NCBI GenBank assembly: GCA_001513155.1
Contig: LFSR01000015.1
Span: 1 to 64,000 of the forward strand
Source: Syntrophomonas sp. DTU018
GTDB lineage: Bacteria > Bacillota > Syntrophomonadia > Syntrophomonadales > Syntrophomonadaceae
DNA length: 64,000 nt
Reading direction: 5' to 3'
Made by a program: the position numbers and the translations under genes. Numbering within the stretch: the first letter of the stretch is position 1; the number at the start of each line of letters is the position of its first letter. Below the pieces are notes generated by a model, which was given only the letters and a program-made list of their open reading frames with translations, had not been told where the DNA came from and ran no database searches. Below are positions 9,075-17,172 of this stretch, piece after piece.

Positions 9075-9839
9075 TTACTGTTGTTCCTCCCAATTGACAA
9101 ACCATATTAAGTCGTCCTCTACCTGCAGGCAGGGGACTACCTGAGACGTGTTGTATTCCAGGCAAACTTCAAAATCCTCATAACCTTTTGTTCCCAGCAA
9201 TACTTTGCCGCTGGCAGATTCCTCAAAAGCTGTCCGGGCATCCGGGTAGGCTTTGAACACTGCTTTGGCAGCCCGGCAGGCATCAGACTCTTTCAATTCG
9301 ATACCCAGTTTTTCAGCCTGTTTTTCCATCTCTTGCAGCAAATAGCCTGCACAGAAGGCATCATCCAATACGAATTTGCCATACTGCCCCGCACATACGA
9401 TGGTAATACCGCAGGATGCATCCAGCGCTGCCGACAAACCGGCCTGCACACAAGCCTGGGCATTCATGAGGCTGGCAATAAACAGCTTTACGCAGTTTTT
9501 AACCTGGTGGATAACACGGGTACCATTGCTGGTGCACAGGACTATGTCTCTGCCCTTTATCGGATGTCTCCTGGCTTCAGCCGGTGAGTTGTCCAGATCG
9601 AAACCGGGCAATTTGATACCCTTCCATTCGCCGGCGGTCAGCATTTGCCTTTCAGCACCTAATTGCCGCGCTTTTTCTTCCTCGGCTACGGCATATACAC
9701 GGCGACATCCGTTATCCAGAAATGAAACGATAGTAGTGCTGGCTCTGATGACATCAATTACCAGGCAAACAGTTTTGTCCGCCTCCGGACTATAATCTTG
9801 CACAGACAAAGCTGTATCTACTTCAATGATTCTCGCCAT
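9075..9839 (-). CDS. ComB-family phosphatase (2-phosphosulfolactate phosphatase-like)
   Basis: A 254-residue protein of the ComB family (PF04029). In methanogens ComB removes phosphate from 2-phospho-3-sulfolactate in coenzyme M synthesis. Family motifs are seen: VIDVIRASTTI (about 28-38), the GFDLDNSPAE loop (about 79-88), LCTSNGTR (about 101-108), CAGQYGKFVLDDAFCAG (about 148-164) and LLGTKGYEDFEVCLEYN near the end. No ComA, ComC or other coenzyme M gene is in the window, so a different phosphorylated acid may be the substrate; that is inference. It lies inside the RuBisCO-like operon, 18 bases before the Tm-1-like gene. Confidence 0.85.
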   Translation of the reverse strand: MARIIEVDTALSVQDYSPEADKTVCLVIDVIRASTTIVSFLDNGCRRVYAVAEEEKARQLGAERQMLTAGEWKGIKLPGFDLDNSPAEARRHPIKGRDIVLCTSNGTRVIHQVKNCVKLFIASLMNAQACVQAGLSAALDASCGITIVCAGQYGKFVLDDAFCAGYLLQEMEKQAEKLGIELKESDACRAAKAVFKAYPDARTAFEESASGKVLLGTKGYEDFEVCLEYNTSQVVPCLQVEDDLIWFVNWEEQQ

Positions 9840-9872
9840 TTCCTCACCATTTCCCGCTGATTAATCAAAGTT

Positions 9873-9898
9873 CCCCCTGCTGCACGAGCAGCAGGGGG
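9873..9898 (-). promoter_or_regulatory. Perfect 11-bp intercistronic hairpin inside the RuBisCO-like operon
   Basis: CCCCCTGCTGC (9873-9883) and GCAGCAGGGGG (9888-9898) form a perfect 11-bp stem with a 4-base loop, between the first TIM-barrel gene and the ComB-like gene. On the minus strand it is followed by AACTTTGATT, not a T-run, so it is a poor terminator and more likely an RNA processing or stability element that sets the ratio of upstream to downstream proteins. Confidence 0.6.
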
Positions 9899-9909
9899 AG
9901 CATGCAAGC

Positions 9910-10758
9910 TTATTTCTTTTTAATCGGGATATTCTTGAACTGCTGACAAGCTTCTTTGAGGGGTACTTCGATAGGAATGCGTTCAATACTGGAAGCACCC
10001 AGGAATCCGACCGCTTCGGTATGCTCATAAATATAACGGGTATCTTCCGGATAAGCTATCGGTCCGCCGTGGGCGAATATCATGATATCCTTGTAACCTT
10101 CACGGGCAGCCTGGGTCATCTGGTTAATAAGCTCAGCTGATTTTTCCAGGGTGAGTTTTTCCTCAGCATACTTGGAACCGATGGAACCACCGGCAGTCAG
10201 ACCCATGTGGCATATCAGAACATCCAGTTGAGCTTTACCAACCAAACGGGCTTCCTCTACGTTAAAGGCATATCCCAGAGTGAAGAATCCTAATTCCTTA
10301 GCCAGCTTCAGGGTCTCAATTTCCACTGAATAACCCATGCCGGTGTCTTCCAGTTCCTGGCGGAATCTGCCGTCAATAAGTCCCACAGTGGGGAAATTCA
10401 TAACCGCTGAAAATCCTAATTCTTTCAGCTGCTTGAGGTAGTAGCGCATGTCCCTGGTAGGATCAGTTCCGCAGATACCAGCAATCATCGGGGTTTCCTT
10501 TATGACCGGAAATACGCGGTTAGCCAAATCAATAACTATTTGGTTGGCATCACCATAGGGCATGAGACCTGCCAGTGATCCTTTACCGTCCATACGGAAA
10601 AGTCCCGAATTGTAGACCCCGATCAGGTCCACTCCGCCCTGCTCGGCGAATTTCCCCGAAATACCGGTGCCGGCTCCAGCGATAATGATGGGTTTACCCG
10701 CATCAATTTGCTGCTGCAGCCTAGCCTTTACTTCTTCCCGAGTGTACTGTTTGGCCAT
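9910..10758 (-). CDS. PEP-hydrolase-like TIM-barrel protein, first paralogue
   Basis: A 282-residue TIM-barrel protein of the same family as the gene at 6853-7692. Matching motifs are IAGAGTGISGK near residue 26, GFSAVMNFPT in the middle, LDVLICHMGLTAGGS, FAHGGPI near 228 and GASSIERIPIE near 253. The Glu-Arg-x-Pro motif and the HGGP motif are shared by both paralogues and may be active-site elements; this is inference. It begins 19 bases after the RuBisCO-like gene and ends just before the intercistronic hairpin. Reaction unknown. Confidence 0.85.
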   Translation of the reverse strand: MAKQYTREEVKARLQQQIDAGKPIIIAGAGTGISGKFAEQGGVDLIGVYNSGLFRMDGKGSLAGLMPYGDANQIVIDLANRVFPVIKETPMIAGICGTDPTRDMRYYLKQLKELGFSAVMNFPTVGLIDGRFRQELEDTGMGYSVEIETLKLAKELGFFTLGYAFNVEEARLVGKAQLDVLICHMGLTAGGSIGSKYAEEKLTLEKSAELINQMTQAAREGYKDIMIFAHGGPIAYPEDTRYIYEHTEAVGFLGASSIERIPIEVPLKEACQQFKNIPIKKK

Positions 10759-10777
10759 AATGCATTACCTCCTTAAT

Positions 10778-12091
10778 CTAGCCCTTTATATCAAAAAGGG
10801 CATTTTCGTCTTCATCCATTACTCCCCAGGCATCAACAGCTGCTTGTAATTCGGGATATTCTTTAGCGGCTTCCAGCAAAGGTATCCCCTTAACGGCTGC
10901 ATCTATTACCTGCCGCATCGCTCTGGCACCTGCTACCGGGCCCATGGGATGGCCATGAATGGCGCCGCCGCAGCCCATAATGCAGTCCGGTCCCAAGTCG
11001 CGATAAATAGCATGCACACAGTTAGGCATTACGCCGCCTCCGGGCATCGGGAATACCCGTTTAACGCCACACCAGGGATTGTTAAGATGGTTGCCGATTT
11101 GCAGGTAGCGTTCCCGCAAGAACGGAAACTTCCCAAAAGGACTTGGATAAACCACCATATCTGCACCAGCCATGCGCGCCAATTTGCCTAAAATCAAGTG
11201 AGAACTCATGCCGGATATGGGGGATTCATACATGGTACCGGCAAAATCCAGATGGGCCATGATGGGGACATTGATGTCCGGGTGTTCAGCCAGCCCCTGC
11301 AGGGCAGAAATACCAACGGTAAGGTAGTTAATCATAATAGCATTGGCTCCGGCATCAATGGCCCTGCGCGCATTATCCAAAACTTTCAGGGCGTTGTCAG
11401 TAACATTAGGAGTATATAATACTTTGTGCCCGGTCTCCTCATAATGCTGCCGGACTACTTCCATATACATCTTGATACGGGTTTCACGGGGATTAAAGGT
11501 GGGATCGGCTATTAACTCGTCGTCCTTAACAATATCTACGCCCCCTTCAACCGCCCGGGCAAACAGGCGGGTGCCCACTTCCGGGGTATATCCGGTACAA
11601 GGCTTAATCATATTGTTCAGCAAGGGCCGGTCATATACTCCCAATAAATCGCGTACACCTTCAACACCAAATTTGGGTCCTTTGAATTGAGCAAGGAATT
11701 TAGGAGGGAATTTTATATCCAGTAGTTTTAGGGGGCCGATCATAGAAATGTTGCCGATTATGGTAGACAACATCATGGGGATTTGAGGTCCGAAATTGAC
11801 TGCCGGGTAAGCTAACTGAAATACCCACTGGCGGGTATCAACTCCTCCTGGCACTTCGTATTCATAACCAGGTATTTCATGGATGCTTACAACTTTGGCG
11901 ACATGTTTTTCTCTTACTTCGGGAGTCTCTTCCGGGACCGGCACCCAGGTACCGGTGGTTTGCTCGACGGCAATCGAAGTGATCTTCTTGACGATGTCCA
12001 CATTTCTTCCTGTCTGTAGGTAATAGGTGGCAATTACATAATCTCCATCTTCAATTTGCTCCGGTATAACTAGCATATCTAACTCTGACAC
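10778..12091 (-). CDS. RuBisCO-like protein (form IV type)
   Basis: A RuBisCO large-subunit-family protein of about 437 residues. Numbering from an alternative TTG start at 12097, an alignment by eye shows the carbamylated Lys and metal ligands kept (K191, D193, E194 in VKDDE), with E45, T50/W51, N116, K165, H282 and K323 also matching RuBisCO positions 60, 65/66, 123, 175, 294 and 334. Other catalytic or phosphate-binding positions differ: Cys at 177, Leu at 295, Val at 327 and Pro at 379. CO2 fixation is therefore unlikely; an enolase, isomerase or decarboxylase acting on a phosphorylated sugar-like acid is more likely. GTG 12091 lies 9 bases behind AAGGAG, whereas TTG 12097 is only 3 bases away. 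First gene of the five-gene operon. Confidence 0.9.
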   Translation of the reverse strand: MSELDMLVIPEQIEDGDYVIATYYLQTGRNVDIVKKITSIAVEQTTGTWVPVPEETPEVREKHVAKVVSIHEIPGYEYEVPGGVDTRQWVFQLAYPAVNFGPQIPMMLSTIIGNISMIGPLKLLDIKFPPKFLAQFKGPKFGVEGVRDLLGVYDRPLLNNMIKPCTGYTPEVGTRLFARAVEGGVDIVKDDELIADPTFNPRETRIKMYMEVVRQHYEETGHKVLYTPNVTDNALKVLDNARRAIDAGANAIMINYLTVGISALQGLAEHPDINVPIMAHLDFAGTMYESPISGMSSHLILGKLARMAGADMVVYPSPFGKFPFLRERYLQIGNHLNNPWCGVKRVFPMPGGGVMPNCVHAIYRDLGPDCIMGCGGAIHGHPMGPVAGARAMRQVIDAAVKGIPLLEAAKEYPELQAAVDAWGVMDEDENALFDIKG

Positions 12092-12122
12092 CTGCAATTG
12101 CTCCTTCCCTTTTTTGATTTAC

Positions 12123-12128
12123 ATTATA
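12123..12128 (-). promoter_or_regulatory. Probable -10 box for the RuBisCO-like operon
   Basis: A perfect TATAAT on the minus strand (12128-12123) preceded by GG lies about 30 bases before the GTG start. The -35 region is poor; the nearest TTGACA-like hexamer (ATGACA) is 20 bases upstream, so an activator or another sigma factor may be needed. Confidence 0.5.
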
Positions 12129-12297
12129 CCACTATTTTCTACACAAAATGTCATGATTTTTAGCACTATTCTGTGCTCTCACTAATAAAGCTTTTGCAAA
12201 CATTCTTGTCCTTATTCAAGTTAAAATGGCAAAAAGCTTGAATAATATGCAAAAAAATCACATCAACCTTTATCATTTCTTCCTGCGTGGCAAGAAA

Positions 12298-12330
12298 TAA
12301 CCGTTTTCAGGACATGGCTGAAAACGGTTA
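12298..12330 (-). terminator. Hairpin terminator downstream of spoIVA
   Basis: TAACCGTTTTCAG (12298-12310) pairs perfectly with CTGAAAACGGTTA (12318-12330) around a 7-base loop. On the minus strand it follows the spoIVA stop by about 28 bases; the T-tract behind it is short (ATTTCTT). Confidence 0.7.
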
Positions 12331-12358
12331 TGGGGTACGTCAGGATGTAGTTTTTCTG

Positions 12359-13837
12359 TCAAATTATGATGCAGATAAGTCCTCCGCTGCCTTCGTTGAC
12401 AATGCGCTGCAGGGTATCCTGCAGTTTGACCTGGGCGTTTTCCGGCATGCGGTGCAGTTTGTTCTGGATGCCTTCCCGGACCAGGTCATGCAGTGATTTG
12501 CCGAAGATATTGGACTCCCAGATTTTAGCGGGATTTTCTTCAAACTCATCCAGCATGTAGCGCACTAATTCTTCACACTGCTTTTCAGTACCGATGATGG
12601 GAGTAATCTCCGTGGTAATATCAGCACGAATGATGTGCAGTGAGGGTGCTTTTGCCTTGAGCTTAACTCCAAACCGGTTGCCCTGGCGAATCAGTTCCGG
12701 TTCCTCCAGGAACATCTCTTCCAGGCGCGGGGTCACGACCCCATAACCGGTTTCTCTTACTTCTTCCAGAGCAGAGGCTACCTTGTCATATTCTCGTTTA
12801 GCCACGCTCAAATCCTTCATTAGACGCATGATATCGTGAGTTCCCTGCACTGGAAATCCGCTTACATCGCTGAGACAACGGTAGAACAAATCTTCAGGAA
12901 CGGTTACATCTATGGCAGCAGTACCAGAACCCAGATTTATCTGTTCCAGACTGACATAGCTGATGTTTTCTACTTCGGAGAGCCGTTCAATGGCTTTATC
13001 TATGTCCCGGACCTTACGGACGTCATTCAGTATTTCACGGATAGCATTTTCCAAGCCTTCCCGGAGCCAGAAATCCTCATCCAGTTCATCCACCCAGAGG
13101 GGCAGCTTGATATTGACTTCTTGCACCGGGAATTCGTAAAGGACTTCCTCTAATATTCCGTAGATTTGCTCCACGGTCATCTGGGCGGCGTCTATAGGGA
13201 TTACACTAACCCCGTACTTCTCGTTTAGATCTTCCGCCAGCTTGAGTGTTTCCCGATCATAAGGTTTGGTTGAGTTGAGCAGGATAATGAAAGGTTTGTT
13301 CAGTTCTTTCAGTTCATTGATGACCCGTTCTTCTGGAAACTCATAGTTTTCTCTGGGGATATCACTGATGCTGCCGTCGGTGGTGACGACTATACCGATG
13401 GTGGAATGATCTACTATCACTTTCCTGGTTCCTATTTCGGCCGCTTCTTCGAAGGGAACCTCATAGTCAAACCAGGGAGTCTTCACCATACGAGGTTCAT
13501 TATCTTCTTCGTAACCCAGTGCCCCTTCCACAGTGTAACCCACGCAATCCACCAGCCTGGCTTTAAAGCTCAGTCCGCTTGCTGTGGTGATTTCAATGGC
13601 TTCATTGGGAACAAATTTGGGTTCGGTGGTGGTAATGGTCTTCCCTGCTCCGCTCTGGGGGAGCTCGTCTTTCGCCCTTTCCCGATCGTATATGTCTTTG
13701 ATATTAGGCAAGATCATCAATTCCATAAATCGCTTGATAAACGTTGATTTTCCGGTGCGAACCGGGCCGACCACCCCCAGGTATATATCGCCTCCAGTAC
13801 GTTCAGCGATATCCTGTAAGATGTTGTTACCTTCCAC
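12359..13837 (-). CDS. spoIVA: Stage IV sporulation protein A (coat morphogenetic ATPase)
   Basis: Forms the basement layer of the spore coat by ATP-driven polymerization on the forespore outer surface. The Walker A motif GPVRTGKST is at residues 24-32, with the catalytic Lys at 30. Near-invariant blocks follow: DELPQSGAGKTITTTEPKFVP, GYTVEGALGYEE, DGSISDIPRENY and the C-terminal hydrophobic GGLICIII. The GTG at 13837 is the right start: GGGAGG lies 9 bases upstream and the protein is then 492 residues, the length known for Bacillus. A longer in-frame ATG at 13918 is not supported. Confidence 0.96.
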   Translation of the reverse strand: MEGNNILQDIAERTGGDIYLGVVGPVRTGKSTFIKRFMELMILPNIKDIYDRERAKDELPQSGAGKTITTTEPKFVPNEAIEITTASGLSFKARLVDCVGYTVEGALGYEEDNEPRMVKTPWFDYEVPFEEAAEIGTRKVIVDHSTIGIVVTTDGSISDIPRENYEFPEERVINELKELNKPFIILLNSTKPYDRETLKLAEDLNEKYGVSVIPIDAAQMTVEQIYGILEEVLYEFPVQEVNIKLPLWVDELDEDFWLREGLENAIREILNDVRKVRDIDKAIERLSEVENISYVSLEQINLGSGTAAIDVTVPEDLFYRCLSDVSGFPVQGTHDIMRLMKDLSVAKREYDKVASALEEVRETGYGVVTPRLEEMFLEEPELIRQGNRFGVKLKAKAPSLHIIRADITTEITPIIGTEKQCEELVRYMLDEFEENPAKIWESNIFGKSLHDLVREGIQNKLHRMPENAQVKLQDTLQRIVNEGSGGLICIII

Positions 13838-13971
13838 TTCGCAATTTCCCTCCCTTGGATTAGACTTACAAAAGGCACCCTCCCTCCGATGCGGATACCC
13901 CTCTTTATTCATGGACATTTAACAGTACAAATATATTTATCAATATCCGGTAATATAACCAGAAAACAAAA

Positions 13972-13996
13972 AAAGTGTGATCTTCCATCACACTTT
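13972..13996 (-). terminator. Intrinsic terminator of the gpsA transcription unit
   Basis: AAAGTGTGA (13972-13980) pairs with TCACACTTT (13988-13996) around a 7-base loop. An A-run on the plus side gives a T7 tract on the minus strand. A partial copy of this hairpin (19 bases) is found at 14154-14172, overlapping the end of gpsA; the repeat element lies between the two. Confidence 0.8.
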
Positions 13997-14153
13997 CAGA
14001 CTATCGAAAAAGGCTATTCGCGGTTCGACGTTCGAGATTGCCACGCTCCTCCGGGGCTCGCAATGACACATAAGATGGCCTTTTGATATGTCATCGCGAG
14101 GAGTGTAGCGACGTGGCGATCTCTTTTAGCAACTTTTTGATACTCTCATAGTA
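13997..14153. repeat. Mosaic palindromic repeat, locus 2, flanked by a 19-bp direct repeat
   Basis: A 157-base insertion between two identical 19-base sequences, tgatcttccatcacacttt (13978-13996 and 14154-14172). It starts with the end module CAGACTATCGAAAAAGGC (13997-14014). It then has two palindromic modules pointing away from each other, GAGATTGCCACGC...CGCAATGACA and TGTCATCGCGAGG...GGCGATCTC, separated by a spacer that recurs at 22.6 kb. The duplication is what a transposition event would leave. Confidence 0.85.
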
Positions 14154-14163
14154 TGATCTTCCA

Positions 14164-15204
14164 TCACACTTTATAGGTCACATCCCCTGGCTGAACTATA
14201 TCCTCTATTTCATGTTTCTTGCCTCGTTTCATTAAATTACTAACTTCAGTCCCGGGATCCACTTTTTCATATAGGATCCGGTAACAGGCCCGGGTGATGG
14301 GCATATCCACCTGAAGGGATTGAGCAAGCCGGTAAGCTATCTGGCAGGTATAAACCCCTTCCACCACCATGCCTACCCTATCCAAAGCCTGCTCCACAGT
14401 CATTCCCTGCCCGATCATTTCCCCCGCCCGCCGGTTCCGGGAATGCCGGCTGCCGCAGGTTACGACCAGATCTCCTAATCCGCTTAGTCCGGCAAAGGTA
14501 CGAAAGTCCCCGCCCATGGCCAAGCCTAAGCGGGTCATTTCCGTTAAACCGCGGGTTATCAGGGCAGCTTGAGTATTGTCCCCATAGCCCAGGCCGTGAA
14601 TAATGCCGGCGGCGATAGCGATAATGTTCTTCAAGGCTCCTCCCAGTTCCACCCCGGCAACGTCCGGATTGGTATACACCCTGAACCAGGGAGCCATGTA
14701 CAAATCCTGCACCCGGTGGGCAGTCTCCAGGCTGTCAGAGGCCGCGGTGACAGCCGTGGGGACCTGAAGGGCTACTTCTTCCGCATGGCTGGGACCAGAG
14801 ATTACGGCATACCGGGCCATTATTTCCTCGCCCAAAACATTACTGGCCACCTGGCTCATACGTTGGCCAGTGGCAATTTCCAGGCCCTTGGCGGTGTTTA
14901 TGATAATGGTATCGCCAGGCAACAAGGGGGCGATATTTTCCAGCACCTGCCGGACGGTCTGGGCAGGTACAGCCAGGACCACTGCTGAAGCCTGCTGAAC
15001 TGCTTCCTGGATATCCATAGTTATATGTACGTTATCCGGGATAGTCACACCGGGCAAGTAGCGCTGGTTCTGGCGACTGGCTTGGATCTGGGGCACACCA
15101 TCCTCTTCCCGTCCCCACAAAATCACCTTATGACCTACGGAAGCCAGTAGGATGGCCTGGGCCGTCCCCCAGCTGCCTGCTCCCAAAATACATACTGGCT
15201 GCAT
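14164..15204 (-). CDS. gpsA: NAD(P)+-dependent glycerol-3-phosphate dehydrogenase
   Basis: Makes sn-glycerol 3-phosphate from dihydroxyacetone phosphate for phospholipid synthesis. The N-terminal Rossmann motif ILGAGSWGTAQA is at about residues 6-17. NTAKGLE and ISGPSHAEEV identify the substrate region, and ELGGALKNIIAIAAGI holds the catalytic Lys. The 346-residue length is slightly longer than usual (about 330-340). It is followed directly on the same strand by the repeat-disrupted terminator, and preceded by plsY (22 bases upstream), the acyltransferase that consumes its product. Confidence 0.95.
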   Translation of the reverse strand: MQPVCILGAGSWGTAQAILLASVGHKVILWGREEDGVPQIQASRQNQRYLPGVTIPDNVHITMDIQEAVQQASAVVLAVPAQTVRQVLENIAPLLPGDTIIINTAKGLEIATGQRMSQVASNVLGEEIMARYAVISGPSHAEEVALQVPTAVTAASDSLETAHRVQDLYMAPWFRVYTNPDVAGVELGGALKNIIAIAAGIIHGLGYGDNTQAALITRGLTEMTRLGLAMGGDFRTFAGLSGLGDLVVTCGSRHSRNRRAGEMIGQGMTVEQALDRVGMVVEGVYTCQIAYRLAQSLQVDMPITRACYRILYEKVDPGTEVSNLMKRGKKHEIEDIVQPGDVTYKV

Positions 15205-15226
15205 GGAAACCTCCCTGTTAATTTGA

Positions 15227-15814
15227 CTAGGCTTTTGCTCCCAGCTTGGGTTCGGTGCCGCTGCGCAGCCGCTGGATGTTCTCCCGGTGCTGGTAAATGA
15301 CCAGGATTGCCATTAAAAGACTCATTACTATTAATGCAGCAGGTTCACGCATTATGAGGGTCAGAATGGGGAATAACGCCGCGACGGTAATAGAGCCCAG
15401 AGAAACATAGCGCAGCAGGGCTACTAGGACTACAAAGACCACCAATAGTATCAGGAGCTCCCGGGGCAAAAGGTAGATAATAATACCAGCTGAAGTGGCT
15501 ACTCCCTTTCCTCCGGCAAAACGCAAGAACACCGAATAGCAGTGACCAATAACCGCCGCCAGAGCACAGCCGGCGATCATCCATTCTGAGCCGGTCATGG
15601 AACCAATCCAGGCTGCCACTATTCCTTTAAACACATCAGCTATCAAAGCCGCGGCTGCTGCCGCCGGTCCCAGGGTGCGCAGCACATTGGTGGCCCCTAC
15701 ATTTCCGCTGCCGCGGGTCCTGATATCAACCCCCTGGGTCAAGGAGACCAGATAGGAAAAAGGAATAGCACCAATGATGTAACACAAGAGTATTAAAGCC
15801 AGGTTATACAACAC
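15227..15814 (-). CDS. plsY: Glycerol-3-phosphate acyltransferase PlsY
   Basis: Membrane enzyme that transfers an acyl group from acyl-phosphate to glycerol 3-phosphate, the first step of phospholipid synthesis. It has the family motifs AIPFSYLV near the N-terminus, RTRGSGNVGATNVLRT and FAGGKGVATSAG, with about five or six membrane segments in 195 residues. It lies 14 bases after der and 22 before gpsA, a gene order common in Bacillota. Confidence 0.95.
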   Translation of the reverse strand: MLYNLALILLCYIIGAIPFSYLVSLTQGVDIRTRGSGNVGATNVLRTLGPAAAAAALIADVFKGIVAAWIGSMTGSEWMIAGCALAAVIGHCYSVFLRFAGGKGVATSAGIIIYLLPRELLILLVVFVVLVALLRYVSLGSITVAALFPILTLIMREPAALIVMSLLMAILVIYQHRENIQRLRSGTEPKLGAKA

Positions 15815-15828
15815 AATCCCCCCGACAA

Positions 15829-17154
15829 TTAAGAGTCTTGCCCGCTGCGGGCTCTCACAATCAAACGTATGGGTGTACCTTCAAAGCCAAAGTTCTGGCG
15901 CAGAGTGTTCTCCAGGTAACGCAGGTAGGAAAAGTGAACCATCTCCGGGTTATTGGCAAATAACACAAAAGTGGGCGGTGCCGTGCTTACCTGGGTACCG
16001 TAGTAAATCTTCACCCGCTTTCCTCCTCCGCCGGGCAGAGGGTTTAACATCATAGCCTCATTAAGCACCCGGTTTAACTCCGCGGTGGGTATTCGGCGAT
16101 GATGCTGCTCCACTACAAAATCGGCAATATCCAGCACCTGAAAAATCCGCTTGCGGGTCAGGGCGGATATATACAGGAGCGGTGAATATGATAAAAACTT
16201 TAGTTCCTCCCGTATATCCTTGTCAAATTCGTTCATGGTACTGCCGGTTTTATTTATAAGGTCCCATTTGTTTACCACAATTATATTGGCTTTGTGCTGT
16301 TCATGAACATAACCGGCTATGCGCTTATCCTGTTCAGTAACCTTTTCTGTAGCATCCAGCAGGATCAATACTACGTCAGCCCGGTCGATACTGCGTAAGG
16401 CACGTATTACACTGTATTTTTCCGTTGGTTCTTTAATGCGTGATTTCTTGCGAATACCGGCGGTATCAATAAGAATATAATTTTTGCCGTTGTAGCGGAA
16501 GGGGGTATCAATGGCATCCCGGGTGGTCCCCGGTACGTCACTGACGATTACCCTTTCCTGTCCCAGCAGGGCATTTACCAGGGAAGATTTGCCCACATTG
16601 GGGCGGCCAACAATAGCTATTTTAAGGGCATCGGGATCTTCTGCATATTGAGAAGGAGGACCAAATTTGCTGATTACTGCATCCAAGAGTTCATCGGTGT
16701 TCATGCCGTGCATGGCAGAAATCGGTATAGGGTCCCCCAAGCCCAGGTTATAAAACTCGTAGTATTCCAACTGCTTCTGGAAGTTTTCCACCTTATTGGC
16801 AGCTAAAACCACCGGCCGCTGGGATTTTCTCAGCAGTTCGGCAACTTGTTCATCTTCAGGAGTGATACCGTCTTTGGTATCTACCATAAATATAATTACG
16901 TCAGCCTCTTCAATGGCTAATTCCGCTTGCAGCCTGACTTCCCGGGCAAAAATATCCCCGTCGTCGAAGCGAATTCCTCCGGTATCGATTATGATAAACT
17001 CCCGCCCGGCCCAATCGGTTTTGTCGTAAATGCGATCCCGGGTAACTCCGGGGACATCCTCAACAATAGCCTTGCGTACCCCCGCCAGGCGGTTGAATAA
17101 AGTTGATTTTCCTACATTGGGGCGTCCCACTATGGCAACCACAGGTTTAGCCAT
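15829..17154 (-). CDS. der: Ribosome biogenesis GTPase Der (EngA)
   Basis: Double GTPase needed for 50S ribosome assembly. The first G domain begins with GRPNVGKSTLFNRL near residue 9 and the second with GRPNVGKSSLVNAL near 184. DTGG/DTAG switch motifs and NKVE/NKWD specificity motifs are visible in each, followed by a KH-like C-terminal domain. An ATG at 17160 abuts the GGAGG site, so the in-frame ATG at 17154 (6-base spacing) is the likely start, giving 441 residues. Confidence 0.96.
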   Translation of the reverse strand: MAKPVVAIVGRPNVGKSTLFNRLAGVRKAIVEDVPGVTRDRIYDKTDWAGREFIIIDTGGIRFDDGDIFAREVRLQAELAIEEADVIIFMVDTKDGITPEDEQVAELLRKSQRPVVLAANKVENFQKQLEYYEFYNLGLGDPIPISAMHGMNTDELLDAVISKFGPPSQYAEDPDALKIAIVGRPNVGKSSLVNALLGQERVIVSDVPGTTRDAIDTPFRYNGKNYILIDTAGIRKKSRIKEPTEKYSVIRALRSIDRADVVLILLDATEKVTEQDKRIAGYVHEQHKANIIVVNKWDLINKTGSTMNEFDKDIREELKFLSYSPLLYISALTRKRIFQVLDIADFVVEQHHRRIPTAELNRVLNEAMMLNPLPGGGGKRVKIYYGTQVSTAPPTFVLFANNPEMVHFSYLRYLENTLRQNFGFEGTPIRLIVRARSGQDS

Positions 17155-17172
17155 GTCCATCCTCCGTAAACA

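Noticed and set aside
9075-9839. Coenzyme M biosynthesis based on the ComB-like gene
   Set aside because: No ComA, ComC, ComDE or other coenzyme M gene is present, and ComB-family proteins are common in non-methanogens.
10778-12091. Genuine CO2-fixing RuBisCO (form III) or methionine-salvage MtnW
   Set aside because: Several catalytic and phosphate-binding positions are substituted, no phosphoribulokinase or AMP-phosphorylase partner is near, and no methionine-salvage genes are present.
13838-13971. SigE-type promoter for spoIVA
   Set aside because: ATATT-like boxes are present upstream, but I could not find a well-spaced -35/-10 pair good enough to report.
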